A stretch of DNA of 64,000 nucleotides from NCBI RefSeq assembly GCF_903166585.1, contig NZ_CAESCM010000001.1:441079-505078 (forward strand). The letters run 5' to 3'. Position 1 is the first letter of the stretch; every line of letters begins with the position of its first letter. The stretch comes from Pedobacter ghigonis (GTDB lineage: Bacteria > Bacteroidota > Bacteroidia > Sphingobacteriales > Sphingobacteriaceae). The notes below the pieces were generated by a model. It did not search any database. It saw only the letters and a program-made list of their open reading frames with translations, and had not been told where the DNA came from. Shown piece by piece: positions 1-8,662 of this stretch. Made by a program: the position numbers and the translations under genes.

Positions 1-9
1 AAAAATATT

Positions 10-606
10 ATGAAAACTTCAATCTCAACCCTAGCAAAATCTTTAATGGCAGCTGTTGTTTTAAGCACTTCAATCTTCACCACAACTGTTATGGCTACCG
101 AAAAACAACCTGTTAAAATCTCTGCTCCTAAAAACTTCAACAAAGTAGTAGTAAGCGGAAATGTAGAAGTAACCCTGATCCAAAACGGAACTGAAGGTAT
201 CAGCTACACTGATGACAACAGCGGAAAGGTAAAAGTGATCCAGGATGGAATGGCTTTAAAAATTACTTCGGCAGATAACGGGGTGGCTAAAGTTACCGTT
301 TATGTAAAAAGCATTTACCGTGTAATGGCATCTGATGATGCAGTTGTTAAAACAGACGGCAAATTAAATGTAACTAACCTTCAGGTCTTCTTAAGCGGAA
401 ATGCGGTAGCTAAAATCGACTCGAAAACTGAAAGCCTGTACACAGTTATTTCAGACCGTGCAGATTTAAAATTAAGCGGAACAACTCAAAACCACAGCCT
501 GGTAATGGGAAGCACTCCTAAATTAAACTTAGATCGTTTTGCTGCCTTAACAACAGAAATGAACACTCCGGAAGTTGCTCAAAGAACTGCTGCTTTAGCA
601 AAATAA
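10..606 (+). CDS. Exported GIN-domain (DUF2807-like) protein
   Basis: The 198-aa product has an N-terminal signal peptide (about residues 1-29, ending near TVMA) and no further hydrophobic segment, so it should be exported to the periplasm or outer surface. The rest alternates short beta strands of the kind seen in the GIN/DUF2807 head domain: KVVVSGNVEVTL near residue 45, then repeated D/N-G turns and a second 'FLSGNA' strand. This domain forms a right-handed beta-helix; its role in Bacteroidota is not established. It is followed at once by a strong terminator, so it is probably the last gene of its transcript. The family call is by pattern only. Confidence 0.7.
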   Translation: MKTSISTLAKSLMAAVVLSTSIFTTTVMATEKQPVKISAPKNFNKVVVSGNVEVTLIQNGTEGISYTDDNSGKVKVIQDGMALKITSADNGVAKVTVYVKSIYRVMASDDAVVKTDGKLNVTNLQVFLSGNAVAKIDSKTESLYTVISDRADLKLSGTTQNHSLVMGSTPKLNLDRFAALTTEMNTPEVAQRTAALAK

Positions 607-630
607 TTACCCTAAGATTTAAATAATTGA

Positions 631-653
631 AAAGCGGCCTGGCCGCTTTTTTT
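631..653 (+). terminator. Rho-independent terminator
   Basis: A 7-bp stem, AAAGCGG / CCGCTTT, with a 5-nt CCTGG loop is followed by a T run. It lies 25 nt after the stop of the upstream exported protein. Confidence 0.9.
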
Positions 654-719
654 GTTGCTTTATGCTTATCTCTTTTAGATATGAAAATATTTGTTTGCTT
701 GTAGAATATGTAGTAAACT

Positions 720-947
720 TTAGCTCGCCCCATGATCTACTTCCTCTATATTTTTAACTACAACACGAAGTTCCATCCCTAGTATATCCAATATTCGGCT
801 AACAACGTCGACACCAGGATTCACTTTTCCCAATTCAATCTCACGCAATGTAGTAGAACTAACCTCTGCGATTGCAGATAATCTAGACTGCGTAAGCCCT
901 AATTCTTTTCTTCTTTTTTTAATAACCGCCCCTATAGAAATCAACAT
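720..947 (-). CDS. HipB-like XRE-family DNA-binding protein (orphan)
   Basis: The 75-aa protein is almost entirely one XRE/Cro helix-turn-helix (residues 6-60: RRKELGLTQSRLS, then SSTTLREIELGK). The arrangement resembles HipB antitoxins and other short stand-alone repressors. Downstream on its strand there is no HipA-like kinase; the next gene is the convergent exported protein. It is therefore an orphan regulator or a leftover antitoxin. Its upstream region holds a cluster of perfect palindromes (985-1092), which could include its own operator. DNA binding is confident; the HipB label is an inference. Confidence 0.8.
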   Translation of the reverse strand: MLISIGAVIKKRRKELGLTQSRLSAIAEVSSTTLREIELGKVNPGVDVVSRILDILGMELRVVVKNIEEVDHGAS

Positions 948-984
948 TATTCTGTTCTTTACAACATAAAAATAACTATTTTTC

Positions 985-1092
985 TTACATAAAACAAAAG
1001 AAACAACACTTTAGTGTTGTTTCTTTTGTTTTATGTAAATTATAGAACTTCAATTTACATATAAAATAACAGCATAGTGTTGTAAATTGAAG
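985..1092. repeat. Cluster of three competing inverted repeats
   Basis: Three perfect inverted repeats overlap here. A: 26-bp arms at 985-1010 and 1013-1038, separated by TT. B: ATGTAAATT (1033-1041) with AATTTACAT (1052-1060). C: CTTCAATTTACA (1048-1059) with TGTAAATTGAAG (1081-1092). B cannot form together with A or C. The block lies between the phytase stop and the HipB-like start, both minus strand. A may act as a bidirectional terminator, since its arms are flanked by T/A-rich runs. The alternation could also be regulatory, or this could be a small interspersed element. Confidence 0.8.
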
Positions 1093-1130
1093 AAAATACG
1101 GCTTTAGCCATTGATGCTGCATTGCTACAA

Positions 1131-2207
1131 TTATGGGTTTACTGTTAATTTCTTGCCTGCGATATCTTCCCACCGGTAAAAGTGAAAAGTTTTATCATCG
1201 CTCATTGCTACTAGCAAACCATGTTTAAAATCGGCATTTAAGGGCACCGATACCACATCAATTCCATCGGTTTGATTAGCCGTGTATTTGATAGTTGCCA
1301 ATAGCGGATGCTGGTTGGGTGCACCAGCTTTACCTTCCCTGCTGTAAACTTTTAACTGTCTGGCTCCCTGATCTGAAACCAATACATAACCTTTGTTTCC
1401 TGCTGTTTTATAAATGGCAATGCCCTCGTTATCGACTGCAAAATCGCCTTGACCAAATAGCGCAAGCTCCTTATTTCCTTTGGCCGGATCTGCATAATAT
1501 TTACGCACACCAAACTGCTCATCACAATAGTACACATAGCCAAGTTCATTGTCAACTGCAATGGCTTCGATTTCTTTTTTGCCACTGTAGCTGCCAAATT
1601 TCCGCACTAAATCGGCTTTAACATGTCCATTGCCATCGTCGGTTAATAGGTATTGCCACAGGTAACCACCCTCTTTCGGACCAGTTTTCCGGCCAACAAT
1701 GGCGTATATTTTTCCATCAGGGGCGGAATACATCGATATCCCCATCAAATCGCGAAACTCAGCACCGGTTTCGCCGACAAAAACCGGAATTCCGCCATTG
1801 TCTACCGGTTTCATATCCGGAAGGGAATAAATCCGGAGTTTATGGCTCAATCTTTCTGTGGTTACGGCAATATCTGTTTTTTTCCCTCCCAGGTTTAATC
1901 CGTAAGCGATATCAACATTATCGGGCCTTTGCAAACCTTTAACTGTTTTCGATTTGATGATTTTCCCTTTCAGGTCGAAAACATACAAACCTCCGTTTGC
2001 ATCTTTATCGGTACCAATTACCAACGATTGTGAGGCATCTGCCGGGTTAACCCAAATGGCGGGATCATCAGTATCAAAATCAACTGGTTCTGAAACATAA
2101 AGCGGCTTTACCGCAGTGCTATCTGCTTTTTGTGCAATTCCATTACAAGAAAAGCAAAGGCTTAAAATTGCAATTGCTGCAAGGGGTATAATAATTCTAT
2201 TCTTCAT
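1131..2207 (-). CDS. Beta-propeller phytase (3-phytase)
   Basis: The 358-aa protein starts with a lipoprotein-type signal (Cys21 after LSLCFS), so it is likely lipid-anchored outside the cytoplasm. The mature part matches the beta-propeller phytase family: a DDPAIWVNP segment (Asp47-Asp48), GTDKDANGGLYVFDLKGK, RPDNVDIAYG and a DDKTFHFYRW end. These supply the calcium-binding acidic residues typical of the family. Such enzymes remove phosphate from calcium-phytate. The gene sits 1 nt after a beta-helix lipoprotein and 1.3 kb after a TonB receptor on the same strand, which suggests one transcript for capture and hydrolysis of an organic phosphate. Usual family length is about 350-380 aa. Confidence 0.87.
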   Translation of the reverse strand: MKNRIIIPLAAIAILSLCFSCNGIAQKADSTAVKPLYVSEPVDFDTDDPAIWVNPADASQSLVIGTDKDANGGLYVFDLKGKIIKSKTVKGLQRPDNVDIAYGLNLGGKKTDIAVTTERLSHKLRIYSLPDMKPVDNGGIPVFVGETGAEFRDLMGISMYSAPDGKIYAIVGRKTGPKEGGYLWQYLLTDDGNGHVKADLVRKFGSYSGKKEIEAIAVDNELGYVYYCDEQFGVRKYYADPAKGNKELALFGQGDFAVDNEGIAIYKTAGNKGYVLVSDQGARQLKVYSREGKAGAPNQHPLLATIKYTANQTDGIDVVSVPLNADFKHGLLVAMSDDKTFHFYRWEDIAGKKLTVNP

Positions 2208-2208
2208 T

Positions 2209-3468
2209 TTAAATTTTAGTACCGTAAGCGCCTACAAATGTAGATGGTGCCGGTGAAATATAAGTAATACCATTTTTCATTACGATGCCAGCTGCGTGGT
2301 GGCGGGTAAAATTAGTGATCCCCTTGCCCAAAGCCGGCGAATTGCCCTGTAAGTGAAAATCCCAGGCAGTGTTAAAATCTGCATTGCTAACTGCGGTATT
2401 TACCGGATAATTAACAAATTTCGGATCGTTAGCGCCAGCAGCTGTACCAATCACATCATTTTTACCGCCAATAATATCGCCTGTTGGCTGAAACTGGTTA
2501 ACCGTAGCCTGGTCATATCCGTAATACCAATTATTGCTGTAGGCAGAACGGGCATCTTCTGGTTTCTTAGGATCGCGTTTTATACCAAAACGGGTATTGG
2601 CAAAAAGATTATTAAATAAATCGGCACGCACCGTACTTTCCAGCCAAACTGAACCACCCTTTGCGGTAGGTCTTCTCCATCCTGTATTAACCATCGTATT
2701 GTTATAGGCTATAATGTAAGTTTGTGGTGTTTTATCGCCAGTGTTCGATAATTTTAATGCATTGGTATTGGTACTGTAAACAAGGTTATAAGCTATATCA
2801 GCCAAACATCCCGATTTAAAGTTCATGGCCTCTCCTCCGGTTACCCCTGTGGTGTAAAACACATTGTTGGCAAAAATTATTCTTCCTCCTTCAATGTACG
2901 TGCAGTCTTCCTGCAGGTTCCTGAATATACTGTTTTGCACAACCAGCCTGCCTTTTGCATTGGCAAACCAAAGGGCCGGAAGGTTCTCACCAGCTACAGC
3001 TTTGTAAAGTCCCATTTTAACCGAAGTTGAAGCATCGGAAGTGGTAGAGCCACCATATTCAATAATGGTGTGATCGAGCACCAGCTCCTCACAGGTTGGC
3101 CCAGCCAAAATTCCTCCCCAAAGTTTGCCGAATTTCTTTTGAGCCGTTTTATAAAACTCATTTACGGTAAACTTGATTGGATTCTCTGCCGTTCCTAAAG
3201 CATACAAATTACCTTTTACAATAATTTCGGGTTTAGCAACGGTATCCATTAAAATAGTAACGCCTTCTTCAATGGTAAGCGATTTCCCCTCGGGAATAAT
3301 GATATCGCCTTTAATTACCTGGGTACTTCCCTTTGCCCAGATGCCTGAAACTTCTCCAATGGCCGAACCATCTACCGCAGTCGTATCAACATCGATATTG
3401 GCTTTTTCACATCCTGCCAGCGCCAGTAAGGCAATCATAAGTAATTTAAAAATCTGATTCGATTTCAT
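2209..3468 (-). CDS. Parallel beta-helix lipoprotein of the phytase locus
   Basis: The 419-aa protein has a clear lipobox (ALLALAGC, Cys20). The body repeats short strands with the pattern of right-handed parallel beta-helix proteins: IIVKGNLYALG, LVVQNSIFRNL, IIFANNVFY, LFNNLFANTR. This fold is common in carbohydrate-active and surface adhesion proteins, but no catalytic motif is obvious. It lies between the TonB receptor and the phytase with gaps of 19 nt and 1 nt, so it is probably a surface partner in the same uptake system. Its ligand is not known from sequence. Confidence 0.75.
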   Translation of the reverse strand: MKSNQIFKLLMIALLALAGCEKANIDVDTTAVDGSAIGEVSGIWAKGSTQVIKGDIIIPEGKSLTIEEGVTILMDTVAKPEIIVKGNLYALGTAENPIKFTVNEFYKTAQKKFGKLWGGILAGPTCEELVLDHTIIEYGGSTTSDASTSVKMGLYKAVAGENLPALWFANAKGRLVVQNSIFRNLQEDCTYIEGGRIIFANNVFYTTGVTGGEAMNFKSGCLADIAYNLVYSTNTNALKLSNTGDKTPQTYIIAYNNTMVNTGWRRPTAKGGSVWLESTVRADLFNNLFANTRFGIKRDPKKPEDARSAYSNNWYYGYDQATVNQFQPTGDIIGGKNDVIGTAAGANDPKFVNYPVNTAVSNADFNTAWDFHLQGNSPALGKGITNFTRHHAAGIVMKNGITYISPAPSTFVGAYGTKI

Positions 3469-3487
3469 GTCTTTATCTTTTTAAAAT

Positions 3488-6265
3488 TTAATTAAACTTA
3501 TATCTGAAGCCAACTAAATAGTTTTGGCCATAATAATCGCTTCTGATTAGGGTGGTACCATCCTTCACCAAATCTTCGTTGATTTTATTGTTCTCAGGGT
3601 TGGTACCTTTAATGAATAATTTGGTTGGTGTATTTAAAAGGTTATTGGCTTTTGCAAAAACACTGATACCACCTTTAAATCTTTTCTCAACCGAAGCATC
3701 CATCTGAATGAAACCTTTTTGCCACAAATCGTTATTCAAAAATTGCGAAACGGTGTTGATACGCGAGCCGGTGTAAGCCGCAGCAAGCTGTGCATCCCAG
3801 CCTTTTTTGGTATCTTTAAATAGTACGGATACATTGGCAATGTGCTCAGACTGGCCATAAAGCGGACGTTCCTGATCAACAGAAAGTGCCTGAATATCGC
3901 CGGTGGCAGGGTTGATTGTCCGGGTTGTTTTTGGTGTTACAATACGAGAGTGGGTATAGGTATAATTTGCCTTGATACCGATTTTACTGAAATATTTGAT
4001 ATAATCGACCTCTGCACCATAGTTATTGGCTGTACCAAAATTGCCCGGGGTGTAGTAAATATCCTGTCCGCGAACGGCATCGGCCTGGAAAGTATATTCG
4101 ATCGGATTTTTGATTCGCTTATAAAAAGTACCGATTAACAACTGTTCTGATGCACCCGGAAAAAGTTCGTAACGCAAATCAAAGTTATCGGCCAGGGCAC
4201 GTTGTAAATTTGGATTACCACGTTCCTGAAACTCCTCATTAATAACTTTACCCGGAACAATTTCATAAAAGCCCGGACGGTTTAAGGCTTTGTAGTATGA
4301 AGCGTGTAACTGTGCCTTATCACTTAAGAAATACTTAGCGGTTAAGCTGGGCAGAATATCGGTATACACCTGATTTCCTTTCGGGTAAGTTTCTCCCGCC
4401 GGAAAAAGTAGGTTGTAACCCTGGTTGGTGTGCTCTACACGGGCACCTCCAATTAATTCCAGCTTTGCCGAGCTATATTTGAACATACCGTAACCTGCGG
4501 CAATTTTTTCAGATGCATCGTAAGTAAGTGAATTGGCCACTGCACCTGCAGGGTTACTTACTACCAGGTTTAGATCGGTATAACTTTGAAAATCTACTCC
4601 GTATAATTTTTTGGCATCGTTGGCATTTGGAGCTAGGTTATAATTGTTAAAGAAACTGCTTCTTTGTTTATCGCGGTATAAACCACCAGCCATGATATCG
4701 AGCTTATTTTCGCCTAATGTAAAACGGTAGGTAAGATCGACGTAACCCGCTAAATCTTCATCTGTATTGCGCTCCCAACGGCGTGTAACCGGATTGGTAT
4801 TTACCAAACTGGTACGGCTTCGCTGAAAATTTTGTTCTATTCCGTTTAAGCTAATGCTGGTATTTTCGGGCACATCGTTTTTAGCTGACGAATAAACTGC
4901 CGACCATTGCACCTTGAATTTATCATCAAAAAATTTGTGATCGCCGTGCAGGGTACTGTTGTAGATCTGCTGTTCGGTTAAACGGCTACGGGTATCGTAA
5001 ACCAGCTCTGCATTGCCGGCTGTTGGATTGTAAACGCCGTTATAGGTGGTGCTCACCGCATCTCTAAGCTGCTGGTTTTTTAAATTAACATACACATTGT
5101 AAAGGCTTAACTGGTGGTTTTTGTTAAAAGAATAGTCAACCTTTCCATGCAAGCCGGTACGTTGCTGCTGTTCTGAAAATTCGCGATAGCTTTTACTGGT
5201 AATTACCGCGTAAGCATCGGTACCCGCTACTGCATTGTTGTAAAAAGTACTGTTGCTACCACGGTAAGTATTCTGGTAGCTTCCGGCCAGGACCACACCC
5301 AGTTTGTTATCTAAAAACCTTTGGCTTATGGATAAACTTCCAATTAGATTTGGCGCAGGACTTTTGTATTTATAATCAAGGGTTCCTTTGGTAAAATCGT
5401 TTTGCGTAGCATTATAATTTTTGCCATTCAGCTCGTAAGGCGATTTATACTGAATATCTGATGAATTGAAACTGGCAAATTTCCGGTCTATAAACAATTG
5501 GCTATAGCCTGATGAAAGATTGGCATTTACCTGAAACTTGCCGGGTGCGTTTTTCATTACCATGTTAATGGCTCCGCCAATGGCATCGCCTTCCAGGTTT
5601 GGCGTTAGGGTTTTGTAAACTTCCAAGCGGTCTAATAAATCAGCCGGGAATAAATCGAGTGGTACGTAACGGTACTTGTTATCCGGACTCGGAATCTTCA
5701 CTCCGTTAACCAGGGTATAGTTGTACCTTTTATCCATCCCACGCAATATGGCGTACTGACCATCGCCGTTGCTATTGCGCTCAATAGAAACACCAGAAAC
5801 ACGCTGGGTGATGTTGGCCACTGTTAAATCGGGAGAAATTTCGATAGCCCTGCCCGATACGATGTTCATGATTTGGGTAGAATTTTTCTCCAAGCGGCGC
5901 GCGCCCTGATCTGTAGAAGCTACTGCATTGGTTTTGATGGTGATCTCGTCAAGACTTTTTGAATCACTTTCCATATAAAACTTTAAGTGCTCGTTGTCTT
6001 CTTTTTCAACCGTAATGGTTTTGGTAATGGTTTTGTAAGTAATGTAACTTACGCTGATTTTTGCAGCACCAGTTGATACACCTTTGAACTCAAAAGTTCC
6101 ATCAAGCCCGGTGTTGGTTATCCGTTTAGGATTTTCGAGCACCACCGTCGCGCCAACTATAGCCTCGCCGGTTTGCTTATCGTAAACGTGCCCTTTTATT
6201 TTTGTTGCATTGGCTGTGCCAGCACAAAAAACAAGAAAAAACAGAATTTGTAAAAGTTTGTTCAT
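3488..6265 (-). CDS. TonB-dependent outer-membrane receptor (phytase locus)
   Basis: The 925-aa protein has a signal peptide (residues 1-20). A CarboxypepD_reg-like beta-sandwich follows (KIKGHVYDKQTGEAIVGATV, about 22-100), then a plug (GRAIEISPDLTVANITQRV, RGMDKRYNY, LEVYKTLTPNLEGDAIGG). The 22-strand barrel ends in an aromatic C-terminus (VGFRYKFN). There is no SusD partner, so this is a classical rather than SusC-type receptor. With the adjacent beta-helix lipoprotein and phytase it probably imports phytate-derived phosphate or an organophosphate. A promoter with 19-nt spacing lies just upstream (6299-6329). Confidence 0.88.
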   Translation of the reverse strand: MNKLLQILFFLVFCAGTANATKIKGHVYDKQTGEAIVGATVVLENPKRITNTGLDGTFEFKGVSTGAAKISVSYITYKTITKTITVEKEDNEHLKFYMESDSKSLDEITIKTNAVASTDQGARRLEKNSTQIMNIVSGRAIEISPDLTVANITQRVSGVSIERNSNGDGQYAILRGMDKRYNYTLVNGVKIPSPDNKYRYVPLDLFPADLLDRLEVYKTLTPNLEGDAIGGAINMVMKNAPGKFQVNANLSSGYSQLFIDRKFASFNSSDIQYKSPYELNGKNYNATQNDFTKGTLDYKYKSPAPNLIGSLSISQRFLDNKLGVVLAGSYQNTYRGSNSTFYNNAVAGTDAYAVITSKSYREFSEQQQRTGLHGKVDYSFNKNHQLSLYNVYVNLKNQQLRDAVSTTYNGVYNPTAGNAELVYDTRSRLTEQQIYNSTLHGDHKFFDDKFKVQWSAVYSSAKNDVPENTSISLNGIEQNFQRSRTSLVNTNPVTRRWERNTDEDLAGYVDLTYRFTLGENKLDIMAGGLYRDKQRSSFFNNYNLAPNANDAKKLYGVDFQSYTDLNLVVSNPAGAVANSLTYDASEKIAAGYGMFKYSSAKLELIGGARVEHTNQGYNLLFPAGETYPKGNQVYTDILPSLTAKYFLSDKAQLHASYYKALNRPGFYEIVPGKVINEEFQERGNPNLQRALADNFDLRYELFPGASEQLLIGTFYKRIKNPIEYTFQADAVRGQDIYYTPGNFGTANNYGAEVDYIKYFSKIGIKANYTYTHSRIVTPKTTRTINPATGDIQALSVDQERPLYGQSEHIANVSVLFKDTKKGWDAQLAAAYTGSRINTVSQFLNNDLWQKGFIQMDASVEKRFKGGISVFAKANNLLNTPTKLFIKGTNPENNKINEDLVKDGTTLIRSDYYGQNYLVGFRYKFN

Positions 6266-6298
6266 TTTGTTTGGTAATGTCTTTTTTTATCGACGGGG

Positions 6299-6329
6299 CA
6301 AAGATGTATACGCCAAATTATACCCCAAA
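6299..6329 (-). promoter_or_regulatory. Bacteroidota-type promoter for the phytase locus
   Basis: Read on the minus strand, TTTG (6329-6326), a 19-nt spacer and CATCTTTG (6306-6299) match TTTG/TAnnTTTG with one mismatch in the -7 box. Transcription would start about 30 nt before the receptor ATG. The 6330-6525 stretch beyond it contains nothing I recognise. Confidence 0.6.
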
Positions 6330-6526
6330 ATTATCAGGGTTACATAAAGGCAACACCGTTACAAACGGCATAAACCAAAAAGCAACACAAACACACAACA
6401 AACTAACAATGAACACCTTAGATAAGACCAGAAACGACATTATGCTTTTATTACCGTTACATTAACAAATTGTTAAGCAGGTAAATACACGTTAAAATCT
6501 GGTTTTTCAGCTTTCGGATGTAACGG

Positions 6527-8131
6527 TTAAAGGGCCTGTATAAAAGCCGATAAATTATCGCCCTGGGCTAAATTTAACTTCTTCCTTAACCGGTATCTGG
6601 AAACCCTAAGGCTATCGGTAGAAATTCCTAGTAAGGTGGCAATATCGGCTGAGTCGAGATTCATTTTTAGTAAGGCGATCAGGCGCATATCGGCCGAGGT
6701 AAGCTCGCTGCTGAACCTTTTAAGCTGCTCGAGAAACTGATGGTGCACCTGCTCAAAAGCCTGCGTAAATTCTTTCCAGTTGCGTTCGTGGTTAAAACTT
6801 TGGTTAATCTCGGTGAGAATTTGATTCATTTGCCTTTTCTGATCGCGCTTATCGTCTTTTACCATTGCCTGCAGTGTATTGCGCAGGTTTTCGAGAAACT
6901 GGTTATGCTTAATCAGGTTTAAGGTATGCGTAGAAAGCTCGCGGCTCTTCACTTCCAGCTGTTGCTTAAGGTGCTGCTCTTCGAGCTGCAGGTTTTTAAG
7001 CTCCAAACTGGTTAAATCGTGCTGGATATCTTTTTGCTTAGCCAGCATTTGCTGGTCTTTTAACTTTAAACGTTGCCTGCTAAAAATAACAAAAGCTAAA
7101 ATAACAGTTAACAGTACCACAATGGTAGCCGAAAAGGCAATAATGCGGTTTATCTTTTTATCGTTCTGCAGCCTGGTAATCTCATCCGATTTTTTATTTA
7201 TATCGTACAATACCTGCAAAAAAGCAACCTGACGGGCACCATCTTCTGAGTATAAATCGATGGTATATTTATAGCCCAGTTTAACGTAGTGGTATGCACT
7301 ATCCATCTGGTGCATTAACTCGTATGCTTTACCCAGATCCCTACAACACGATGCCAGCTGATAGATATTCCCTAGTTTATCGGCGAGTTTCATTGCTTTT
7401 TGTGTTTCTGCAACGCTTGCCTGGTACTTACCTGTTTTACGCAAAATATCGCCCAGGTTATTAATTACCTCTATGCTGCCCAGCTCGTTATGGTCTTTTT
7501 GGTATAAATCGAGCGATTTTTTAAAATGCTGATAAGCCTGATCATATTTTTCCAGGTCCTCGTAAATGCTGCCCAGGTTTTCGTAAATTTTAGCAGCGCC
7601 GCTGATATCGCTCGTTTGCTCATTTGCCTTTAAAGCCAGGTTCTGATAATAAAAAGCACTGTCGTAACGGGTACGTTTTTCGTAAAGCTGGCCAATCTGC
7701 CCAAAAATAGCTGCCTGCCCTTTTACATTGTGCTCTTTTTTATAAATGCTCAAAGCCATTAAATAATTTTTCATGGCTTTATCGGGTTGCTTAATGTAGT
7801 AGTATAGTACGCCAATATCGCTCAAGTTTGCGGCCAGCAACAATGGTTTATCGTTACTGTTAAATATTTTTTCGGCCTTTAAAAAAAAGTCGAGTGCCTG
7901 CCTGAAATGCCCCTGACGGTAACATACCTTGCCCATTTGCTGTAAACATTTGCCTTCTAAAATCGCATCATTGTTTTCTATCGACTGGGCATATATCTTC
8001 TTCAGTTCAATCAGCGATTCAATTGGTTTTTTCGATTGATGGTCGAAAAACAGCTCCAGTTCTTTTTCCTGCGCAGTGGCAGTAAAACACAATTGGAAGA
8101 ATATCAGGATTGCACAAACATATCTCATCAT
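6527..8131 (-). CDS. TPR membrane regulator with C-terminal LuxR-like HTH
   Basis: The 534-aa protein has a signal peptide (to about residue 20) and roughly six to seven tetratricopeptide repeats (about 40-300; e.g. ADLGVLYYY-like, AAIFGQIGQLYE, YENLGSIYEDLEKYDQAYQH, VINNLGDILRKTGKY). One transmembrane helix follows near 330-352 (FSATIVVLLTVILAFVIF), then a long coiled coil (355-430). The C-terminal HTH (about 475-534) reads DMRLIALLKMNLDSADIATLLGIS and SRYRLRKKLNL. This layout is a common Bacteroidota one-component regulator in which periplasmic repeats sense and a cytoplasmic HTH acts. It neighbours the phytase locus on the same strand but with a 260-nt gap. Confidence 0.8.
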   Translation of the reverse strand: MMRYVCAILIFFQLCFTATAQEKELELFFDHQSKKPIESLIELKKIYAQSIENNDAILEGKCLQQMGKVCYRQGHFRQALDFFLKAEKIFNSNDKPLLLAANLSDIGVLYYYIKQPDKAMKNYLMALSIYKKEHNVKGQAAIFGQIGQLYEKRTRYDSAFYYQNLALKANEQTSDISGAAKIYENLGSIYEDLEKYDQAYQHFKKSLDLYQKDHNELGSIEVINNLGDILRKTGKYQASVAETQKAMKLADKLGNIYQLASCCRDLGKAYELMHQMDSAYHYVKLGYKYTIDLYSEDGARQVAFLQVLYDINKKSDEITRLQNDKKINRIIAFSATIVVLLTVILAFVIFSRQRLKLKDQQMLAKQKDIQHDLTSLELKNLQLEEQHLKQQLEVKSRELSTHTLNLIKHNQFLENLRNTLQAMVKDDKRDQKRQMNQILTEINQSFNHERNWKEFTQAFEQVHHQFLEQLKRFSSELTSADMRLIALLKMNLDSADIATLLGISTDSLRVSRYRLRKKLNLAQGDNLSAFIQAL

Positions 8132-8235
8132 GCCGAAAAGTAATTTTCAACAAAGAAAGAACGCAAAGGTTAAGTTAATGTTAAGAAGGGAAATTAAACT
8201 TAAGGTCTCTTTATTATTTAGTTAAGGTGCAACGC

Positions 8236-8267
8236 TTTGCAATAAAGACATAATTTAGGTATTTTTG
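8236..8267 (+). promoter_or_regulatory. Bacteroidota-type promoter
   Basis: TTTG (8236-8239), a 20-nt spacer and a perfect TATTTTTG -7 box (8260-8267) lie 26 nt before the next plus-strand ATG. Confidence 0.7.
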
Positions 8268-8293
8268 AACTGCATTATATTGTATAGTATCTT

Positions 8294-8533
8294 ATGAACC
8301 CGATAGATCGTATTTCCAGAAGAATAAATACATTAATTCAATTGCCGGAAAAAAAAGATGTAATCTTTATTACAGATCTTAGAAAAGAGTACCGTCAGGA
8401 TTTAAGCAATTTTATTGTTGGTGAAACATTGACAGTTAAGGATGGGAAAATCGTCATAGGAAAAAACCTTTACAAGCAATGGCTTCACAAAATTAAAACC
8501 AGAGGTTTTGATTACGATGTAAAGTTTATATAA
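8294..8533 (+). CDS. Small protein of unknown function
   Basis: I do not recognise this 79-aa protein. It is basic, has no signal peptide or membrane helix, and reads like a small alpha/beta domain (KKDVIFITDLRKEYRQDLSNF, then VKDGKIVIGKNLYKQWLHKIKTRG). It has its own good promoter. Its stop codon TAA overlaps the ATG of a very short downstream ORF (TAATG), a spacing typical of two-gene modules such as toxin-antitoxin pairs. Being an antitoxin-like protein whose partner has been lost is a guess; the sequence does not prove it. Confidence 0.6.
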   Translation: MNPIDRISRRINTLIQLPEKKDVIFITDLRKEYRQDLSNFIVGETLTVKDGKIVIGKNLYKQWLHKIKTRGFDYDVKFI

Positions 8534-8598
8534 TGGCAATAGAAATCAGTATAATTGCTGCAGAAACACACAAACAGACATTTCTCGAAACCATATAA
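8533..8598 (+). pseudogene. Truncated 21-codon ORF coupled to the preceding gene
   Basis: The ATG at 8533 overlaps the previous stop (TAATG), and translation gives MAIEISIIAAETHKQTFLET plus one residue before TAA. The start arrangement looks like that of a real coupled gene, but the frame closes after 21 residues and no continuation is visible in the other frames up to 8660. It is best read as the 5' remnant of a deleted partner, or a chance ORF. Confidence 0.3.
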
Positions 8599-8662
8599 CA
8601 CCAAGTTCTTCTTCATTTACAATACATAAATTGTTAAATCTACTTTTAAGAAAGGCTAAATA

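Noticed and set aside
518..733. Minus-strand 71-codon frame over the end of the first gene
   Set aside because: It overlaps the exported-protein gene and its terminator, and its sequence is low-complexity; a shadow frame.
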